Shown here piece by piece: positions 28,236 through 39,919 of a DNA stretch of 64,000 bases. The stretch is from positions 3,684,288 through 3,748,287 of the forward strand of contig NW_020194555.1 in the NCBI RefSeq assembly GCF_002865645.1. The letters are read 5' to 3'. Position numbers and translations under genes: made by a program. Positions within the stretch are counted from its first letter, which is position 1. Each line of letters starts with the position of its first letter. Origin of the DNA: Hyaloscypha bicolor E. Lineage: Eukaryota > Ascomycota > Leotiomycetes > Helotiales > Hyaloscyphaceae. The notes below the pieces were generated by a model. The model did not search any database, was not told the DNA's origin, and saw only the letters and a list, made by a program, of their open reading frames with translations.

Positions 28236-29665
28236 CAAGAATACTTGGAAAAAAGTAATATTATAATACTATTAGCTAAATAAAGGCATAAAAGATAAAT
28301 GCTTTTATTAAGAAACTATTAAAAAACCATATATTTATTCTTAAAAAAACCATACGAAAATTATTAAAAACTCTAATTTCTATACCCTATAAATACCCTA
28401 CTCTTATAACTACTTTCTACTATTCTTATTATTATCCTTATTAGAATTCTCTCGAGAAATAGGTAATAAATTAGCCTATAAAGCTATTAGCTATTAGTAA
28501 GAAATAAGGAAGAAATAAGCTTATTTAATACCAAAAAATATTAATTATACTATTAAAAACACTTTATACTTATACTAAGCTAGTAAGAATTACTTAATCT
28601 ATTTCTTAGATTATTAGGGGAATTCGTTAGTCTTAAATAATAGCTTTAATATAAGAAGTATATATAGTTTAGTATAGAAAAAGGGCAGTAATAGCCTTTT
28701 CTCTTTCGGGTAAAGGATAAGGAAAATACTTATATATATTAATAGCTTAAAAAAGGCGGTTTAACTATACTATATATACTTAAGAAACCTTAAATAGTAT
28801 TAGAATAAGAAATAAAAGAAGGAATTTATAACTTATAGAATTATATTTCTTATTCTTAGAGTAGTAGTAATTATATATCAAGTAATTATTACTTTTAATA
28901 TAAGTAAGATCGGGAAACTTAGTAATATTCTTGGAATATTAAAGATAATAAGGGCAAATTAAGGATATAAAAGTATTAGCCAAACGGGTAGTAATAGGCT
29001 AATAAGTACTAAGAGAAGTATTTATCTTAATAAATAAAGAAATAGAAGAGGGAATTAGAAGGGAACTTAAATAAAGCTTAAATAAAGCTTAAAGAAGCTT
29101 AAAAAAGCTTAAAAAAGGCTTAAAAAAGAAAGGCAAGAAATAAGGAGGAGCTAGGTATAGTATTATAGCTAAGGAAAAGGAAGATTAGTTAGTAGGAAAA
29201 GAGAGGCCTTTTTATAATACTTTTTTCCTAAATAGTAATTATAAATTCGGAACTAGCTCTATACCAGGAATACCTAGAAAATTCCAAAGAAGGGATTTAT
29301 AAATAAACTAGAAAATTAGATTAACTTTTCTAAGCTTTTGGGCCTATAAAGTAATAATTTATTTATAAATAGAAACTAAGTTAGGATTTATAAACTAATT
29401 AGAAGATTAGATAAGCTTTATATCTAATAGTATATACTATATTTGTATTACCTTTATAAGGGGGAATTACTAGAAGTAATTTATAAACTAGCTAGAAAGA
29501 GTTAGTAAACTATATCTTTAACTCTATTACCTAATATAATAATAAAATAATTATAAGAAGTCTTTAGGGAAAGCTAGTAGCTAGGAAAGTTTCAGGGAAA
29601 TATTTATAAAGCTATTTGCAGTTTTCCCAGGCCTCTTGAGAATAAGGGCCTAGAGGGAGAATTAA
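28236..29665 (+). other. Non-coding 3' region of the Gypsy element
   Basis: About 1.4 kb lies between the chromodomain end and the 3' LTR. It has no recognisable domain. It includes a short tandem array of GCTTAAA-type units at about 29065-29130. It belongs to the element because it lies inside the LTR pair. Confidence 0.7.
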
Positions 29666-29968
29666 TATAATAGATATATATAATGGTATATAGACAGGTA
29701 TTAGATATTATAGATCTAGTTTCCTATTTTGGGTATAGTTTATAATTAGAATTATATAAATTATATAAGATTTCCTAATTTAGTAAAGGGCTTCATATAC
29801 CTAGCTAAGTACTAGGGAATATATAGGGAGATACTTCTAGCTTTAGAAGGGGCATTAATTAGTTTCTTATTAGAATTAATTCTTGGAATTAGTTATACTT
29901 ATAAGTATTACTCTATAGCTTACTTATCTTAATTATTTATATATTATTCTACTATTATATATCTTATA
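29666..29968 (+). repeat. 3' LTR of the Gypsy element
   Basis: This 303-bp partner of 22222-22524 begins TATAATAGATATATATAATG and ends ATCTTATA, followed by the GTTAT duplication and the rest of the interrupted Copia LTR. Confidence 0.9.
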
Positions 29969-30161
29969 GTTATATAATCTTATATTCTATTAGTAACTCG
30001 ATTAGTAAACTAGATCCCTTTAAGCTTAGTAGATTTAAAGATTATATATTAATATTATAATATTATAATTCTTATTTCTAAAATAATAACTTTACTAACT
30101 TTAATATAATAATATTTCTATAACTTATATAATAGTATTATATATTACTAGTAAACTAATA

Positions 30162-33100
30162 TTAATTAGTTTATATATATAGATTAGAGAATAGAATCTT
30201 TTAAGCTAAAATATTTAATAGCTTAAATAAAAATTAATCTAGTCTATATTAAAAAAGGGAATTACCTATTAACTTTATAAAATATCTAGTAATTTAAAAG
30301 AGAAAATAGCTAGCTCTTACTAAAAACTAAAAACTATTCTATTAAAAAGGGAAATTATTTATTAACTTTATAAAGTATTTAATAGCTTAAAAGAGAAGAC
30401 TCTAGTTCTTACTAATTAATAAATAGTTAGCTATTTAACTATTTATTTATTTATTTAACTATCTATTATTCTTTAAAACTAATTTCTTTTAGCTCTAAGA
30501 CTATTTTCTTAGAAACTATCTTTTCTATTTATATAATACCTATATTTATAAAATACTCTTTTCGGAATATATATTCTATATATATTTTTAAAGCTTTTTA
30601 ACTACTATTTCGATTTTATTATTAAATCGAATTCTTTAAACTTTAGACTTTTCCGAAATTATAATATTTTATTTCTTAAATTTCTTATTATAGACAAAAT
30701 ATTTAAGAGTAAAATATTTACTTTAATATCTTTAATATTCCTAAATATCTAAGGTATTTAGTATCTTAATTAGATATTTAGTATCTTAACTAGATATCTA
30801 GTATCTTAATTAGATATCTGAATTAGATATCTAGTATCTAAACTAGATATCTAATATCTAAACCAGATATCTAATATCTAAACCAGATATCTAAATACCT
30901 TTACTATTAAACTCTTTCTATAAACTACCTTATCTTTAAATCTCTCTTACTAACTTACCTTTAAACTTCTCTTATTATAAATTATATATATATTAAAAAG
31001 AGCTTAGCTTTAAAAGTTCGATATAATAGAACTATAGGATAGATATATATAAATAAAGAAGTAGAAAGATAGTATTAATCTAATTATTTATAATAATAAG
31101 AAAGTTCTAAACTATCTCGATATTAGACTATTTTAGTATAAAATAGAAAAGTTAACTAATAACTATTTCTAGAAATTATTTAAAAAGAATTTTAGTAATT
31201 TTGATCTTAAAATATTTAATTATCTAGATTAATATATACTATATAAATTATAAGCTACTTTATAATATAATAGTATTTATATTAAATAAAATAATAAGGA
31301 ACTTACTATTATATAATTCTTAGTTAATATTCTTTAGGAAAAAGAATAATATACCTGAATTATAGCTAATATTATTACTATTAGACTAGATCTTAATATA
31401 GGCTCTATTATTTTATTATATATATCTTTTAATAATAATATTATAAGAAATTAATAAACTAAACTAATTATTATTTATATCTCTTTATTATCTATAACTA
31501 CTTCTACTAGTACTAGATTATAAAAAATTAGTAATAATAGATTTCTATTATTTCTATTACCTTTACTACTTCCAAATAGCCCTTTAGCTAGCTCTTTTAT
31601 TATAAAGCTAATTAGAGAAATAGTAAAGATATATACTAAAATATAGAAGTATAATAGAACTAATAATAGTTTTAACTAAAAACTTACTATTTTTCTCGAT
31701 ATTTACTAATATATAAAGCTTCTAGAAGAGATATTAGTAAGAGCTTTTCCTACTATATTAAAGAAACTAATATAAAACTACTTCTATAATAACTAGCTTT
31801 TTTAATATATATATATAAAAAAGCCTATATAAATATTTATAGTTTCTTTAAAGGCTCTAGTTATTATTATCGAAATTTAGATAAATAGAATACTATTACT
31901 TTAGTAACTATAATAGTAAAAGATCCTAAAAAAATAATATTCGAGTTTATCTAACTATTAATTAATAACCTATATAAATTATAATATAGCTTTACTTCTA
32001 TTTTATAAACTACTAAATTTCTATATAATAAAATTATTACCTTTTATTAAGGCTTACTAGTATACTAATATATAGTCTCGAACTCTTCTAATAATCTTAG
32101 CTAGCTTATTAATAAGCTTTAATTATCTATTACTATTTATAAGAAAAAGTAATAAATTACTACTAAAACCTACTTTACTAATTAATAATACTATTTTCCA
32201 AACCTTTTAAACTATTATTTATTCGGAAATCATTAATATAGATCTAGCTATAACTTCGGAACCTGTAATAACTACTTTAAGTTCTGTAATTATAATAATT
32301 ATATTTCAAAATCGTATTTTATATATAAGAGACTCGAATACTATTTATAGAAATATATACTAGAGAAATAAAAGACTAAAAAAGCTTAATTTAAATCTCG
32401 AAATATCTATAACTTTAATAAATACTTTAGTAATACTTATATATAGTATATTACTAAATTTAAAAGAAAAGAGAATAATAAGAATAGTAAAGACAAACTA
32501 GTAGATAATACTTTTAAGGCCTTACTAGCGGAAATAGATAAAAGAAAGAAATATTACTCTAATTTCTATTTTATTTCTATTAAGAGCTTTCTAGCCGCTT
32601 TTATAGCCTCTATTTCTATTATTCTTATAATTAATATCTTTATAAATAACCTTATATCTCTTTCTTTTATATACTAGATAATAGGTAAAAACTATACTTT
32701 AGAGCCTATTAAATAAATAAAAGATATTTAGACATTTATAATTAATAATATATTAAAATATAATACTTACTACTTTTATAGAATTGTAATTAATACTAGA
32801 GCCTCTAGATTCTCAACTACTAGTTCTAACTAATTTCAAGCTTTATAATAGACTAATAGTAGTATCTAACTTAATAAAACTACTAAAGATCAAGTTAATA
32901 TCTAGTTTAATATCGGATCTATATCTTCTATTAGATCTATAATAGTAAAAATACTAATTAGGCAAGTATAATTCTATATTATATTTATAAAGATTCTATT
33001 TCTATTTAGCTTAGCTAATATAAATAAGCTAGAAATCTATTTTAATAATCTTACTAATTATTTTATTACTTCTAATAAATACTTTATATCTATAATATAA

Positions 33101-36082
33101 TATTTTAGATACTTTTTCCTATTTTAGAATACTATTCTATAAAGCTTTATTTCCGAATTCTTTACTTATAACTCCTATTTTCTTATAGAAGTCGAATTAT
33201 AATATTTATACTACTATTTTAGTTATTTATCTATTAGTAAACTCCGAAATATACTAGAATAAACAGGCTATAATATTAATATAAAAGCCCTTAAATATCT
33301 TATAAAATATTATAAATAATACTAGAAATATAAATAATTACTAAAATAATTTAAGTTTAACCTAAAAGATAATATTAGCTTTAATTACTCTATTATTATT
33401 AATATTTTCTATATTTCCGGTAAGTCTATATTCTATATTATTAATAAAAGTACTTAATATTAAGCCGGCTAATAGCTTTAAAATATTAGTATATTATATA
33501 CTTGAAATGCCCTAAAGTAGTATTAAATTAATATCTATTTAAGCTCTTCTAATTAGATTATAGCAGATACCGAAAAGTAGTTTATTAGTAAGAAGTTTAC
33601 TTAGCTTATAAATACTATAGAACTAAAATTAAAATTGTCTCTATAAAAGCTTATAATTCTATTGGAATTATAGAATATTACTATAGCCCGATTTAATATA
33701 TTTATCTTATTATTATAGCTGAAATTAATAGAATTAATAAAAATATTATATTTCAAATAGCTTTTAAAGCTATTAATAATTTCGCTAGACCTAATAGTAT
33801 TATCTCAATTCTTTTAGTTTATAGTACTTTACCTTAAATAACTAAATATAATACTCTATTACTAACTATATTATAGTAATTAATAATATTTAAAAAAGTA
33901 GTAATAGAAATTTAGAAGCTTTAAGCTAAATACCAGATTATAAATATTCTAAATACCCGAAATAGTTCTAGTATTACTAATATCTATAAACTTTCCTCGA
34001 ATTCGGATATTTTTATATAATATAAAAGAAATACTAGTTAATCTAATAATTGAAATAAACTATATAAGCTAATAGTTATTAATAGAAAGAACTATATACT
34101 AGCCCTATTATATAGTAATACTATTTTCTATTTAATCTCTATAAAGCCCTTTTATATAGAAGATATTAAGGTTATTACTAATAACCTCGAACTTGAACCT
34201 GAATCTATTTCCGAATTCTATAGTAATATTAAAAGTAATATAGGTATAATTTCTCCTACTATTTCTGCTATTTCACTAAAATATAGTAGAGAATACCTTT
34301 ATAAGAATTCGGATATTATAGTATTTCTATAAAACAATAACCTATATAAGAACTTCTATTAAGTTAAAATTACTAGTTTTTTAAAAAAAAGAATATATTT
34401 GAAATTACTTTCAGATTTCAGGTACTAAAGAAGATATATATTTTCAACTTCTAGTTTATTAATAAGATCAAGAATAAGAATATAAAAAGAGAGTTTAAAA
34501 AGTCGAGACTAGTTATCTAAATATATAATAATAGTAAGAAATATATAGTATTAATATAATTACTTACTATTTAATATATTAGCTAGAGAATTATCCTTAG
34601 TATTACTATTATAATAACAGATATTATAGAACTATATTTATATAATATTTTACAAGCTTATATTTAATTAATAATCTTATTTAATTATAATTTTTATATT
34701 AACTCACTTTATAAACTTACTAAAGAGCTAAATCTAAATAATAATTCGGTTCTAAAAGTTATAAAACTACTATATAATATATCGGAAGCTAGGAATTACT
34801 AATTTAAAACTTACTATTCTTATTATATTAATAAGCTTTCTATAGAATAGTTAACTTATAATTCTTGTTTCCTTTATAGTAAATAACCTTTCGGAATTAT
34901 TAGCCTTTAAACTAATAATATTCTATTTATTAGAACTAATAATTTTATAAAAATAAAATAACTAAAGCTCTATAAAGCTAAGTTTTTAGCTAAAAAGTAT
35001 AAATGCCTTACTATTAATTATAATCTCAAGTTTAATAGAAATATTATTTATATAAATACTACTAGAATTACTCTTATATAAAAATACTAATATAAAAACC
35101 TCTAAACTATTTCTATAAAGAATACTACTATTATAAGTAGTAGAGGTACTATTTATTAAAATCTCTCTATTAAAAACTAATATATTACCTAATATACTAG
35201 AGAAGTATATATTATATTAGTCTATTAACTAGAAGCTTTATATAATCTATTAATTACTATTTAAGCTATTAAATCTTCAGAAACTAATATAAAGGCATTT
35301 AATAAATATATTTAATAACAAATTGAGAATATTATTAGAGAACTGAGATTTATAAAGCTAATAAAGAAGTCTTTATATTTAATTATTTTTACAGATATTT
35401 TATTTATAAATAATAGAGATCTTTTTTCTTAAATCGAATATATTCTAGTTCTAGTAAACAGAACTAGATATACTAATATTATCTACTAGTTCTCTATTAA
35501 ATATAAGAGAGTTACTAGAATTATTCTAGCTTTGGAATTCTATAGTATAGCTTACGGTTTTAATATAGGTACTTTAGTTAAATCTATAATTAATAGAATA
35601 CTAGAAATAGAACTATTACTAATAGTCTATATAGATTTGAAGTTGTTATATAAATGCCTTATTAAATTGGGAACTATTTAAGAAAAGTATCTAATAATTA
35701 ATATAATATACTTCTACTAGATATATAAATAATAAGAGATTACAGAAGTTAAATAAATTAAGGGAGAATCGAACTTTACTGATTCTATAATAAAATCGAA
35801 GCTAATAAATACCCTCAAGTACTTAATTAATATAAATACTATATAATTGGATATAGAGAAATAGATTAAATATAGATAGAATAGAAAATAGATATATAGA
35901 ATAGAAGGGAATTATAGGAGAGAAAGTTATATATAAAAGGCTATAGCTTTTAGTATATAACTAAAACCTTAGAAGTAATATAGATATATAGAATATTTGG
36001 GAATCTGGTACTAGGCCGGATTAGGGAATTTGTATATAATCGGAAAGAGATACTATTTTTTGCATTTTTAGAAAGTTTCTAG
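30162..36082 (+). pseudogene. Copia gag-pol polyprotein relic (copy F)
   Basis: The internal region of the Copia element is broken by dozens of stops, mostly at expected Gln and Trp codons, but the domain order can still be read. Gag-like sequence lies at about 31000-32500. An integrase core lies at about 33240-34150 (YYKQYQKY zinc-finger remnant, then FNYSIIINIFYI). Reverse transcriptase of the RVT_2 type lies at about 34380-35240. RNase H lies at about 35480-35850 (VYIDLKLLYKCLIKLGT, then EITEVK-IKGESNFTDSIIKSK). The gag-integrase-RT-RNase H order is that of Copia, not Gypsy. No product is expected. Confidence 0.8.
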
Positions 36083-36355
36083 TATTAGTATAGCTATTTC
36101 TTTAGAAGTTATAGAATATAGGATATAGAATATAGGTAATAGAATATAGAATATAGGATATAGTTATATAACCTTATATTTTATTAGTAACTCGACTAGT
36201 AGACTAGACCCCTTTAGGCTTAGCAGATTTAGGAATTATATATTAATACTATAATACTATAATCCCTACTTCTAAAATAATAACTTTACTAACTTTAATA
36301 TAATAGTATTTCTATAACTTATATAATAGTACTATATATTACTAGTAAACTAATA
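36083..36355 (+). repeat. 3' LTR of Copia copy F
   Basis: This 273-bp LTR starts TATTAGTATAGCTATTTC and ends GTAAACTAATA. It holds a polymorphic tract of GGATATAG/GTAATAGAATAT units between about 36113 and 36160. Confidence 0.9.
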
Positions 36356-36530
36356 ATAAATAATAGAATATAAAATATAAGATATAATTATATAATTTCG
36401 TATTTTATAAATAATTTAATTAATAGACTAAATTCTATTAGATTTAGTAAATTTAGAAATTATATATTAATATTATAATATTATAATTCTTATTTCTAAA
36501 AATTAATTATTTTACTAATTTTAAAATATT
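36356..36530 (+). repeat. Second, partial Copia LTR (+)
   Basis: Directly after the 3' LTR of copy F comes another + strand LTR segment, more AT-shifted, matching about 36135-36310 of that LTR. It shows that copy F lies next to or inside an older LTR. Confidence 0.65.
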
Positions 36531-37060
36531 TATTTATTAGTATTTTAATATATTAATTTATTTTAATTTTAATTAAGATAATAAATATATATTATTTAAA
36601 GCTTTATTATTTTAAGGAATTTATTAAAATTATTTCTGAATTTAATATAGTAATTTAATAAATAATAAAAGCTTTAAAAAATAATTTATTTAATATTAAA
36701 ATAGATTATAATAATTAAATAATTATTGAATTTTTTTAAATAATTAGAAAGTTTAGATAATTAGCTAATAAATTCTTCTAGCCTTAGACTATTTAGTAAA
36801 AATTTAAGAACTAAATTATCTTAAATTATTTAATTAGAATTAGATTAGGTTAAACTAGTTTGCCTAAAGGTTATATTTCTAATTTTTTTATTTAAAAAAA
36901 TAGTACTAGCTAAAAGAAGTAATAAATTACAGTTTCTTAATCTCTCTTTTCCTAAATGCCTCTTTTTCTACTAATTAGCTAATAATTATTTAAAGTAATT
37001 ACTATAAAATAAATTACTTTTTATCTAACTTCTTATATACTTACTAGCCTTAACTATAAC
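36531..37060. other. AT-rich unassigned DNA at the edge of the repeat block
   Basis: About 530 bp of RIP-like AT-rich sequence that I could not match to the Copia or Gypsy families here. Base composition changes abruptly to balanced near 37060. Confidence 0.6.
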
Positions 37061-37268
37061 TAAAATTCGGTGGTTGGAACACATTTATTAATATAATCAA
37101 GTGCAATCCACGTAGTTCTAGAGAAAAAAGTGCTGTACTACAGAGATTTCTTTAAAAAAGTAGGAAATCGTTCAAGCTTAAGCCTGGTCTATAGAGCTAG
37201 GCCCAAAATATATCTTCAAAATCGACCCTAAGCGGGCCTATCAAGGCGCCCTAGGTAATCAAAAGTCA

Positions 37269-37350
37269 CGCCCTGGACCACCCAATAAGAGTCAGGGCGT
37301 TATATTATTTAGAACTGCCCTGGACTTTACCTGGTGGGTGGTCCAGGGCG
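37269..37350. repeat. 82-bp fold-back (16-bp perfect inverted repeat)
   Basis: CGCCCTGGACCACCCA at 37269-37284 is exactly the reverse complement of 37335-37350. Between them a further GCCCTGGAC copy (37317-37325) and a CAGGGCG copy pair up, so the segment can fold into nested hairpins. It lies about 400 bp upstream of the zinc-cluster gene and could be a minute transposon relic or a structural element. Confidence 0.8.
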
Positions 37351-37754
37351 CGCTAGACGCCCCATTCATTGGGAGCACTGCATTGGGCCCGCCCAATCAT
37401 GATATTGACAATATTGCCTATACACTCCCAGCCCACCTTCACATGACCACAAGGCACTTTGCTTGGCTGAAGTCTTATGCATGCGTGTCCCAATTTGGGC
37501 TCTCGGTGAGAAAATCTCCTCAATCCTTCGGTCACCTGATTTGGCGAGCGGTGCTCACCTTTAGAAATGCAATTCAACTTCAGCGAGTTTCCATTTCCAG
37601 CGTTTCCGTTGACTCATCATTTCTAACTTTTCCGTTATAAAAGTTGTCACACCCTTGGGTCGTCAACGCTGACCTATGCTACTGGTCGTTTCCCTTCCTT
37701 GGCCTTGCGACGGCAGCCTTGCGACATCCCTGTCGAAGCCTTACTCAGGCCGAA

Positions 37755-39919
37755 ATGGAGCAAGAGCACGATGGCCTATTCCAGGACAGCGGTGGTCAAG
37801 GAAGTCGGTACTATGAAGACTTAGATCTTAATGTGGGGGCGGAGGTCGACATGGAGATGAACTATGATATTCCTACCGATGCAGGATTCCGGGACTGCCT
37901 CCTTCGACCCGTTTTGCCTCCTGGGGGTGGCATTACGAACTTAGGTTGGACTTCTGGTACCTTCCTTGTCGCTTCTACGGAGCCAGAACCCAGCATGAGG
38001 TGTTTCAATTCGATCTCAGGCTACCCGGATGGTTTTGACACCAACTCGTACAGCTTCTCCAATCCACAGAACTCGTCTGGAACCCTTTTCAATGCCAACC
38101 CCAGTAAATTGTTGCCAGATACTGGCGGATATGGGTCTGAGAATTACTCGTACTCGTTTGCAACCGGCTCGGGACAGAACGAACTTCTCGAGAATGTGCC
38201 TGCACCTTTCGGAGAGGCCTCGGATAGTCCAGACGCAACCTCTAGCTCGAGCTTTCCGCCAATGATACCTCCCTCTTCATTGGGAGACCTTGTTTCTACT
38301 GCGGGCTCCAGCCAGAAACGAACAAAAGCGAAGTCCAAGGCTTCATCAAGTGGCAAGTACAAATTCAAGGACATGGTCACATGTTTTCCGACCAATCAGC
38401 AGCCCAAAGCTAGGAGAACCAAGAAGCCAATTCCTCCAAGCGAACGCGAAGCGTATAAACTTGCCAGAAATGTCAGGTCATGTTCAAGATGCAAGGCTAG
38501 AAAAATAAAGGCAAGTGACCCCGATACCTGTCGTACTTTTAACCACTAAACATGTCAGTTCACTTATCCTAGACCTTGTGAAGCGTGCGTGAAGGCAGCC
38601 GGGAATCTCAATCTTGCAAGTGCAATATGTATCCAGAGTTCCTTTATTGAACTTCGCTTCGGCGGCTTTGGTGAGTTATTCCCAAGGTACTTAATGCCTT
38701 ACGCATTCACTAAATGAAGCAGACCTGCTCTTAATCTCCTTCACTCGCGGCTTTTTATCTTCTGAGATCAAAAGTTATTATGGGCCACCTAAGTCAATTC
38801 GTGTGGGAATGGTGTTTCACGAAGGTCAACAATTTCCAACTGAACTCGTGGTGCCGATCACGGTACGGGACTACTCAACGCCGGATTCAGAAGACCCAAT
38901 TCTCTACCACAGCGTAGCACTCGACAGGATCAATTTCAATGTTGTTATCAGCAAACGCTATGCCATTGTACCAGAAAATATGCCGAAGTTGAATCATCTA
39001 TTGAATTGGGGCGACGCAAATATGACCGATGCTCGAGGGCAGTCTGTCCAGCAATTGTTGATTACGAATCTCAAGGAATTCATGGATCAATACTGCAGGC
39101 ATGCACCTCGGCTGCCACTTGTAAGTACACTTAAAGATGACTGTCATCGGTAGACTTCTCACTAACCGCAGTTGATGATGGGCAGCACGATCTTTTGAGC
39201 AGCTCAATTAGACTATTGAAGTTAGTGAGGTGCTGGCGTTGCACGCATTACGACCTCTCCAATTCCGATAACGATAATCCCGTTCTTGTTTCCAAAGCAG
39301 TAAAGAACCAAATCGTCCTCGTTTTGAAAAAGGGCATAGAAACTGAGGAGCGCCTCATCTTGAAAGCTTTGCACAAGCTGCTATATGGAGCGAAAGGTCC
39401 TGGAGAGAACAACATGATTCCTTTGTGGGCGTGCATGTGGTCTCTGATCCTCACATATCGAGACTGCATGGCCGTCTACAAGCAGTATGCTATAGCCCCG
39501 CGACCCAACATATTTCAGCCTGGTTGTTCCAGTATGTTCTTGCCATCCATGTAGCCCATCTTTCTAATTTCAATGCAGACAGTGAAATGGTAGTCGGAGC
39601 CTCGAAGCACATATACAATATTCTGACAACAAACTATGCCGCACTCTTCCGTCAATCTTCACCCCTCTATATCGACTGGCGAGAACAGGGGAATTTCGAT
39701 TGGATTGGAAGGAGCGAGGCACTGAGAAGGTCCTTCGATGGCCTGCGTACGCAAATCATCAATTTCTGTGAGCTGATCCGCTATGCAATGATTTTCTAGC
39801 TAATATTATGTCTTACAGATCAATCGGCCAACGATCTCGGCGAAGATGATGCGCTTCTGAAGGAGTGGATCGTTGATCAAGAGAGCAGATTAAGACCCCA
39901 CGATCCCTACAGGATCTAA
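37755..39919 (+). CDS. Zn2Cys6-like transcription regulator with one zinc ligand missing
   Basis: Six exons give an unbroken 633-residue reading: 37755-38510, 38559-38670, 38723-39120, 39186-39531, 39579-39767, 39819-39919. Five introns of 47-65 nt are inferred from frame and splice motifs; the first has a GC donor (GCAAGT). The fungal binuclear zinc cluster spans residues 243-276: C243-x2-C246-x6-Phe253-x5-C259-x2-C262-x13-C276. Residue 253 should be the third cysteine, so metal binding may be impaired. The region before it is Ser-rich with a basic stretch (KKPIPPSEREAYKLARN). The cluster sits mid-protein rather than near the N-terminus. The C-terminal half is helical and resembles the regulatory part of this family. 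The ATG at 37755 follows an upstream in-frame stretch with no ATG. Possibly a decaying or DNA-binding-altered regulator. Confidence 0.75.

Larger units (their letters stand above)
22222..29968 (+). mobile_element. Ty3/Gypsy chromovirus retrotransposon nested in Copia LTR
   Basis: This is a complete + strand Gypsy element with two 303-bp LTRs and the target duplication GTTAT on both sides (22217-22221 and 29969-29973). A purine tract (AGAGGGAGAA, about 29651-29662) precedes the 3' LTR, as expected for a polypurine primer. The internal region encodes degraded gag, protease, reverse transcriptase, RNase H, integrase and a terminal chromodomain. A hAT-type element (23306-24054) interrupts gag. 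The element is moderately RIP-mutated. Confidence 0.93.
22137..36355 (+). mobile_element. Copia copy F, complete, with a Gypsy element in its 5' LTR
   Basis: This is a + strand Ty1/Copia element. Its 5' LTR is split (22137-22221 and 29974-30161) by the Gypsy element; the pieces sum to 85 + 188 = 273 bp, exactly the length of the 3' LTR (36083-36355). The internal region is 30162-36082. Flanking pentamers do not match (TTTAT left, ATAAA right), so one flank was probably rearranged after insertion. It is the best-preserved Copia copy, though still full of stop codons. Confidence 0.88.

Noticed and set aside
37338..37640. 100-codon + strand frame upstream of the regulator gene
   Set aside because: Begins inside the hairpin, has an opposing frame of similar length and no recognisable domain; probably leader or promoter DNA.
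39500..39580. Frameshift in the zinc-cluster regulator gene
   Set aside because: A 47-nt intron (39532-39578, GTATGT donor, TCTAAT branch point, TGCAG acceptor) restores the frame without any lesion.
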